Source: Thermoplasmata archaeon (GTDB lineage Archaea; Thermoplasmatota; E2; UBA202; JdFR-43). From it: 9,775 nucleotides of DNA. The notes below the pieces were generated by a model. It was given only the letters and a program-made list of their open reading frames with translations, was not told the origin of the DNA and did no database searches. Positions within the stretch are counted from its first letter, which is position 1, and the number at the start of each line of letters is the position of its first letter. Both the position numbers and the translations under genes were made by a program. The stretch lies in the NCBI GenBank assembly GCA_003650975.1, contig QMSU01000023.1:1-9775 (forward strand). Direction: 5' to 3'. This document shows, piece by piece, positions 6,478 through 9,775 of this stretch.

Positions 6478-6494
6478 TTGTTCTGTCAGAACAA
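6478..6494. promoter_or_regulatory. Operator-like palindrome, copy 2 (perfect)
   Basis: TTGTTCTGTCAGAACAA: two perfectly complementary 8-base arms around one central base. It ends 7 bp before the rightward box A (6502-6507), the BRE position of the radical SAM gene. The perfect symmetry and tandem arrangement with copy 1 suggest binding of two dimers of a transcription factor about two helical turns apart. The regulator is unknown. Confidence 0.7.
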
Positions 6495-6500
6495 CGATAC

Positions 6501-6509
6501 CTTTATACC
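6501..6509 (+). promoter_or_regulatory. Box A of the COG2108-like radical SAM gene
   Basis: CTTTATACC, with TTTATA at 6502-6507 centred about 26 nt upstream of the ATG at 6531. No Shine-Dalgarno sequence is present, so the transcript is probably leaderless. Confidence 0.55.
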
Positions 6510-6530
6510 TGCAATCCGATAGATATTTCC

Positions 6531-7580
6531 ATGCATACACTGCCAAAGCATTCATTTTATACCATGCGGCTTGCCAGAGGTTGCCAACTTTGCCAAGAAG
6601 GGGCAAAACTGGTGCTTCTCATCACCGGAATGTGCTCCTCGCAGTGCTTCTACTGCCCGCTTTCAGAAAAGAAAAGGGGAAGGGACGTGGTGTATGCCAA
6701 CGAACTGCTGGTGAAAAGCGATAATGACATCATTGAGGAGGCGGAACTGATCGAGGCGGAGGGCGCAGGCATCACCGGCGGGGACCCGCTGGATGTCATT
6801 GACAGAACAGTGCATGCCATTTCTCTTCTGAAAGAGTATTTTGGTGAGGATTTTCACATTCACCTCTATACCGCCTCTTTTGATGAAAAAAAGGTGGCGC
6901 GCCTTGAGCGGGCCGGTCTTGATGAAATACGATTCCATCCAGATGCAAAGGAATGGCATCGCATCGAAGACACCGGATTCAAATCACTGATTAAGAAAAT
7001 CACCATCTGCAAGGGCATGGAAATCCCGCTCATCCCCCATCTGAAGGAGGAAACGGTGCATCTGCTGGAGTGCGTTGATGCCTACGGGCTTGATTTCATC
7101 AATGTCAATGAACTGGAGTTTTCCCCCACCAACGTGGAGGCACTGGACGCACTGGGGTATGTGGCAAAAAGCGATGAATCTGCCGCGGTGAAGGGGAGCG
7201 AGGAGATGGCATATGAACTGGTGGAACTCGGGCTGGTCACGCCCTTCCATTACTGCTCTGCCTCCTTCAAGGACGGTGTGCAGTTGCGGAAGAGAATAGA
7301 GAGGAGGGCCAGGAATGTGGCACGACCCTACGAACTGATAACTGAAGATGGCACGCTTCTCAAGGGAATTATTCTTGTGGAGCGGGAGGCAATGGCACAG
7401 ATAAAACGTGAATTTGATATTGGAAACGACATGATGGCATGGAACGAGGAGAAGCAACGGGTGGAAACATCCCCCTTCATTCTCGAGGAAATTGCGGGGT
7501 ATCTTCCCTATAAATGCTATATCATAGAGGAGTATCCCACTGCGGACCGCCTCGAGGTGGAAAGAACACCTTTACCCTGA
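6531..7580 (+). CDS. COG2108-like radical SAM protein, function unknown
   Basis: The 349-residue protein has the radical SAM motif Cx3Cx2C at C35, C39 and C42 (TGMCSSQCFYCPLSEKKRG) and a GITGGDP segment (80-86) in place of the usual GGEP. A radical SAM half-barrel continues through HIHLYTASF (109-117), DEIRFHP (131-137) and IPLIPH (165-170). An additional pair, C18 and C21 (RGCQLCQEGAKLVL), precedes the motif. The segment HYCSASFKDGVQLRKRIERR (240-259) carries C242. A C-terminal domain with TEDGTLLKGI (271-280) follows. I recognise the overall pattern as the uncharacterised archaeal group related to pyruvate formate-lyase activating enzyme; no substrate is known to me. The start at 6531 fits the box A; an ATG at 6564 would also retain all motifs. 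It is divergent from the 44-residue gene and overlaps the convergent DUF72 gene by 9 bp. Confidence 0.85.
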   Translation: MHTLPKHSFYTMRLARGCQLCQEGAKLVLLITGMCSSQCFYCPLSEKKRGRDVVYANELLVKSDNDIIEEAELIEAEGAGITGGDPLDVIDRTVHAISLLKEYFGEDFHIHLYTASFDEKKVARLERAGLDEIRFHPDAKEWHRIEDTGFKSLIKKITICKGMEIPLIPHLKEETVHLLECVDAYGLDFINVNELEFSPTNVEALDALGYVAKSDESAAVKGSEEMAYELVELGLVTPFHYCSASFKDGVQLRKRIERRARNVARPYELITEDGTLLKGIILVEREAMAQIKREFDIGNDMMAWNEEKQRVETSPFILEEIAGYLPYKCYIIEEYPTADRLEVERTPLP

Positions 7581-8294
7581 TGATATCATCTTCTTGAATT
7601 CCAGCGCGTTTTTCACCATGCTGATGTTGTTGAAGAGGCAGTACACTTCCTCATCTTTTTTGCAGAGTTCGGCAAGCCAGTGCAGGTCATCGCCGGTATA
7701 TTCATAGCCATACCCACCGATACCATGGAGGCGGTAGTATCTCGGCGTTCCATGCACACTTGTATTTTTGAACGGGTCGACGCAGTGAATCAGATCGAGC
7801 TCCCCGCACATCCGCTCTATTGTGGTGTCGCTCCATTTCCCCCTCGGCTCCCATGCATACCGGAAATCTCTTTCTATGGAAGAAAAAAATTGTCTCATGT
7901 TTTCCATATGTTCCCTGGTTTCGTGAAATGATGGGGGACACTGAAACACCACGATGCGTGCATCCAGTATCCGGGCAATGGCCCTGCACCTCTCCCAGGC
8001 ATCAAACACTTCGTCGGTGGGTCTGAAAAACCCGTAGCGTTCACTCCCCCTTTCGATGGGAAGTTTTGCCTTCCGGTATGTGGGGCTTTTTGGCTCATGG
8101 GTGATGAGCTGCCATGCCTTCACGGTGTACTCAAAGGAAGGTGGTGCCTCTCTTTTCCATTTTTCCGCCGTGAGTGCTCTAGGGAGCATGTAAAATGTTT
8201 TCTGTATCTCCACCACCTCAAAATGATGGAAATAGTCTTCTCTTTTTTCCCTGAATCCGCAGCAGCCAATCTTTATCATGCCCGCCGTGTTCAT
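7572..8294 (-). CDS. DUF72 (YecE-like) family protein
   Basis: The 240-residue product shows the DUF72 pattern of a TIM-barrel-like protein: IKIGCCGF (7-14), VEIQKTFYMLP (28-38), a VKAWQLITH segment (58-66), VVFQCPPSF (115-123), WEPRGKW (148-154), YYRLHGIGGY (186-195) and YCLFNN (218-223). The biochemical role of DUF72 proteins is not established. It is slightly shorter than typical bacterial members and has cysteines (C11, C12) where many begin with GTSGW. The ATG at 8294 overlaps the tyrS stop as ATGA, so it is probably translated by coupling. A second in-frame ATG at 8279 (starting MIKIGCCGF) is as plausible by family alignment, since members usually start directly on this strand. Its 3' end overlaps the convergent radical SAM gene. 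Confidence 0.85.
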   Translation of the reverse strand: MNTAGMIKIGCCGFREKREDYFHHFEVVEIQKTFYMLPRALTAEKWKREAPPSFEYTVKAWQLITHEPKSPTYRKAKLPIERGSERYGFFRPTDEVFDAWERCRAIARILDARIVVFQCPPSFHETREHMENMRQFFSSIERDFRYAWEPRGKWSDTTIERMCGELDLIHCVDPFKNTSVHGTPRYYRLHGIGGYGYEYTGDDLHWLAELCKKDEEVYCLFNNISMVKNALEFKKMISSG

Positions 8295-9298
8295 TTCTTC
8301 ATATATTCCTGCAGTCGTTTCAGGTTTTGAGGATGCTGGATAAAATAATCTCTCACCGGCGCGAGAATCTTCTCAAGGTAATCTGCAACTGCACCTTTCA
8401 GGTCGAGAGGGTGGAGTGTTTTTTTCACATATGCATCTTCGAGCTCCTCATAGGATTTGAAGGTTATTTCCCCCTCATATTTTCTCTCAACTGTCAGTGC
8501 ATCAAAATGCATGAAAAGAATATGGCGTGCGGTTTCCAGTACCGGATTCCCCTCCACAGCTCCTTCAGGGCAGTACGCCTTCTTCAGCTTCCTTCGTATG
8601 GTCTCGCGGTCATCGTGAATGAAAATGGCACTCTCCGGCTTGCTCTTGGACATTTTGGCGTCCATGCGCTCCTTCGCCTGGAGACTTGAGATAATGGGTG
8701 TGTGGAGAGCCACCGGTTTCTTTTTTCCGAGTTTTGTGCACACATCACGCGCAAGCATGTGAGCATGGCGCTGGTCCATACCCCCCAGGGCTGCATCCAC
8801 TTTGAGATAGAAGATGTCGGCTGCCTGCATGAGAGGGTAGAAAAATTTTGAAATGTCCTTTTCCGCATCCTCTGCCTTTCGCCCCATGATGTCCATGGCC
8901 CGTTTTGCCCGTGCAAGTGATGTCTGTTTTGCAATCTGAAGCACCAGATGCCAGTACTCCGGGTCGCTCACCATCTCTCTCGCATAAAGATAGGTGACAT
9001 TTTTCACGCCCATGGCATTGAAGGCATCCTTTATGTACTCACCGCATATCTGTATGGCTTCCATGTTTCCGCCCAGTTTATCGTTGATCCAGGCGTGCCA
9101 GTCAGCGAGCAGGATGGTGACATCAAAACCGGCATCCACAAGGTCCTTGATTTTATCGGCGCACATGAGCCATCCCAGGTGTACGAGGCCTGATGGTTCG
9201 AAGCCTATGTATGCCCTGCGATGTTCCTGTGCCATCACATTCCGCAGCTCATCTTCGGTTATCACTTCGCGCAGGTTGCGGGTCACTTTTTCAATCAT
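8291..9298 (-). CDS. tyrS: Tyrosyl-tRNA synthetase, archaeal type
   Basis: This class I enzyme charges tRNA-Tyr with tyrosine in the cytoplasm. The HIGH-region motif appears as FEPSGLVHLGW (33-43) and the KMSKS loop as AKMSKSK (214-220). Tyrosine-pocket positions known from the Methanocaldococcus enzyme have counterparts here: Y30 before GFEPSG, then Y154, Q158 and D161 in FYPLMQAADI. GGMDQRHAHMLAR lies at 172-184. At 335 residues the length is about that of other archaeal TyrRS and lacks the bacterial S4-like C-terminal domain. TrpRS is less likely, because archaeal TrpRS is longer and has a different pocket. The start at 9298 has no Shine-Dalgarno sequence but a TATA-like element about 23 nt upstream. 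It is the first gene of a tyrS-DUF72 pair. Confidence 0.94.
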   Translation of the reverse strand: MIEKVTRNLREVITEDELRNVMAQEHRRAYIGFEPSGLVHLGWLMCADKIKDLVDAGFDVTILLADWHAWINDKLGGNMEAIQICGEYIKDAFNAMGVKNVTYLYAREMVSDPEYWHLVLQIAKQTSLARAKRAMDIMGRKAEDAEKDISKFFYPLMQAADIFYLKVDAALGGMDQRHAHMLARDVCTKLGKKKPVALHTPIISSLQAKERMDAKMSKSKPESAIFIHDDRETIRRKLKKAYCPEGAVEGNPVLETARHILFMHFDALTVERKYEGEITFKSYEELEDAYVKKTLHPLDLKGAVADYLEKILAPVRDYFIQHPQNLKRLQEYMKK

Positions 9299-9317
9299 GA
9301 ACGATTATTGCCACATT

Positions 9318-9325
9318 GTATAAGA
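9318..9325 (-). promoter_or_regulatory. Box A of tyrS
   Basis: CTTATACA on the minus strand, centred about 23 nt before the tyrS ATG, which fits a leaderless or near-leaderless transcript. Confidence 0.5.
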
Positions 9326-9457
9326 AAATTTGGATTTATGAAAAAAGAGAGCTGTCATTCAGATGATGCCTACGGATACCCTCCGGCATGAATTAATCTT
9401 TTCACCGGCCACCTCATTGTGCGATAATGTAGTTTGTTAAGGAAAGACTGGTTTCAG

Positions 9458-9607
9458 ATGAGACCAACATATTATTCGTTCTCCCTCACAAAATATATAC
9501 TGTTTTCACATGAACTTACCGCAAGCCCGCTTTCCGGAGTGGTGGTACTGTTTTCGGGACTCGTGTTCATTGGCTCCTATCTTTATTTGTCCAGAAAGGG
9601 AAATTGA
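9458..9607 (+). CDS. Small single-TM membrane protein upstream of an XRE-type regulator (possible remnant)
   Basis: The frame runs from ATG at 9458 to TGA at 9605-9607, 49 codons. After a polar, aromatic start (MRPTYYSFSLTKYILFSHEL) comes a strong hydrophobic segment at about residues 25-44, then a short basic tail SRKGN. The stop lies one base before the ATG of the HTH gene, as expected for an operon pair. Small membrane proteins are often encoded directly upstream of short XRE regulators in archaea, usually with more membrane segments than this, so it may be the surviving end of a longer gene. A TATA-like AAAATATATAC (about 9489-9499) inside the frame raises doubt about the start, and no clear Shine-Dalgarno sequence precedes 9458. 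Confidence 0.4.
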   Translation: MRPTYYSFSLTKYILFSHELTASPLSGVVVLFSGLVFIGSYLYLSRKGN

Positions 9608-9608
9608 A

Positions 9609-9775
9609 ATGAAAACCCGTATAAAGGAATTCAGGGCCAGATACAATCTGACGCAGGAGGAATTGGCAAAAATGGTGGGTGTGTGAAGGGAAACAATACT
9701 GTCTCTTGAAAAGGGGAAATACAACCCCTCCCTGAAACTGGCCCATGAGGTGGCAAAGGCCCTTCATACCAGCAT
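9609..9775 (+). pseudogene. XRE-family helix-turn-helix regulator interrupted by an in-frame TGA, cut by window edge
   Basis: From the ATG at 9609 the frame reads MKTRIKEFRARYNLTQEELA, then KMVGV, then a TGA at 9684-9686. Without a break in frame it goes on as RETILSLEKGKYNPSLKLAH and further to the window edge. This is the standard short archaeal XRE/Cro HTH regulator of about 65 residues. The stop falls exactly where the family has an arginine (VGVRRETI), so a single change of CGA or AGA to TGA explains it. TGA is the normal stop of many genes in this window, so recoding is unlikely. The peptide before the stop contains only the first helices and cannot bind DNA on its own. A sequencing error or strain polymorphism is the main alternative. 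The end of the gene lies outside the window. Confidence 0.75.

Noticed and set aside
9338..9391. 17-codon micro-frame beginning MKKESC
   Set aside because: It has no suitably placed box A or Shine-Dalgarno sequence, and its length is within chance expectation.
9510..9608. In-frame extension of the HTH protein back to an ATG at 9510
   Set aside because: The added 33 residues are Cys/Trp/Pro-rich and unlike any regulator, and they overlap the more protein-like TM frame.
9684..9686. TGA as a selenocysteine or other recoded codon
   Set aside because: TGA ends several well-defined genes here, the family has arginine and not cysteine at this position, and I see no SECIS-like hairpin.

Overview
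The window is archaeal and most likely euryarchaeal. The evidence is a GMP synthetase split into separate amidotransferase (GuaAa) and ATP-pyrophosphatase (GuaAb) genes, an archaeal 6-hydroxymethylpterin diphosphokinase (MptE), a TYW1-type wyosine enzyme, an archaeal-type tyrosyl-tRNA synthetase, and A/T-rich box A elements about 23-26 nt upstream of several first genes, which points to leaderless mRNAs. Gene content would fit a Thermoplasmata or methanogen relative, but I cannot place it more precisely. Genes are packed tightly, with ATGA overlaps and convergent 3' ends that overlap by a few bases.

Layout, left to right. (1) 1-173, minus: the N-terminus of a membrane-anchored protein, probably a sensor or chemoreceptor, cut by the window edge. 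(2) 222-2350, plus: TYW1 translationally coupled to a DUF401 membrane protein. (3) 3710-2335, minus: guaAa coupled to a biotin-synthase-related radical SAM enzyme. (4) 3748-4179, plus: trmO, divergent from guaAa across only 37 bp. (5) 6245-4240, minus: purE-guaAb-mptE, linking purine and GMP synthesis to pterin cofactor synthesis. (6) 6294-6428, minus: an unrecognised 44-residue protein, divergent from (7) 6531-7580, plus: a COG2108-like radical SAM enzyme. Between them lie two tandem 17-bp palindromes that look like an operator. (8) 9298-7572, minus: tyrS coupled to a DUF72 gene. (9) 9458-9775, plus: a one-TM mini-protein followed by an XRE-type regulator with an in-frame TGA, apparently decaying.

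Themes. Three different radical SAM enzymes lie within 7.4 kb, and two of them have no assigned substrate. Two proteins (TYW1 and TrmO) act on position 37 of tRNA and one (TyrRS) charges tRNA. Four genes serve purine and pterin metabolism: PurE and the two GMP synthetase subunits make GMP, and MptE works on the GTP-derived pterin branch. The least explained part is the 6294-7580 locus. The window has no rRNA, tRNA, CRISPR array or insertion sequence that I can see, and no gene-free stretch over 300 bases; the longest is 9299-9457, with no convincing gene.
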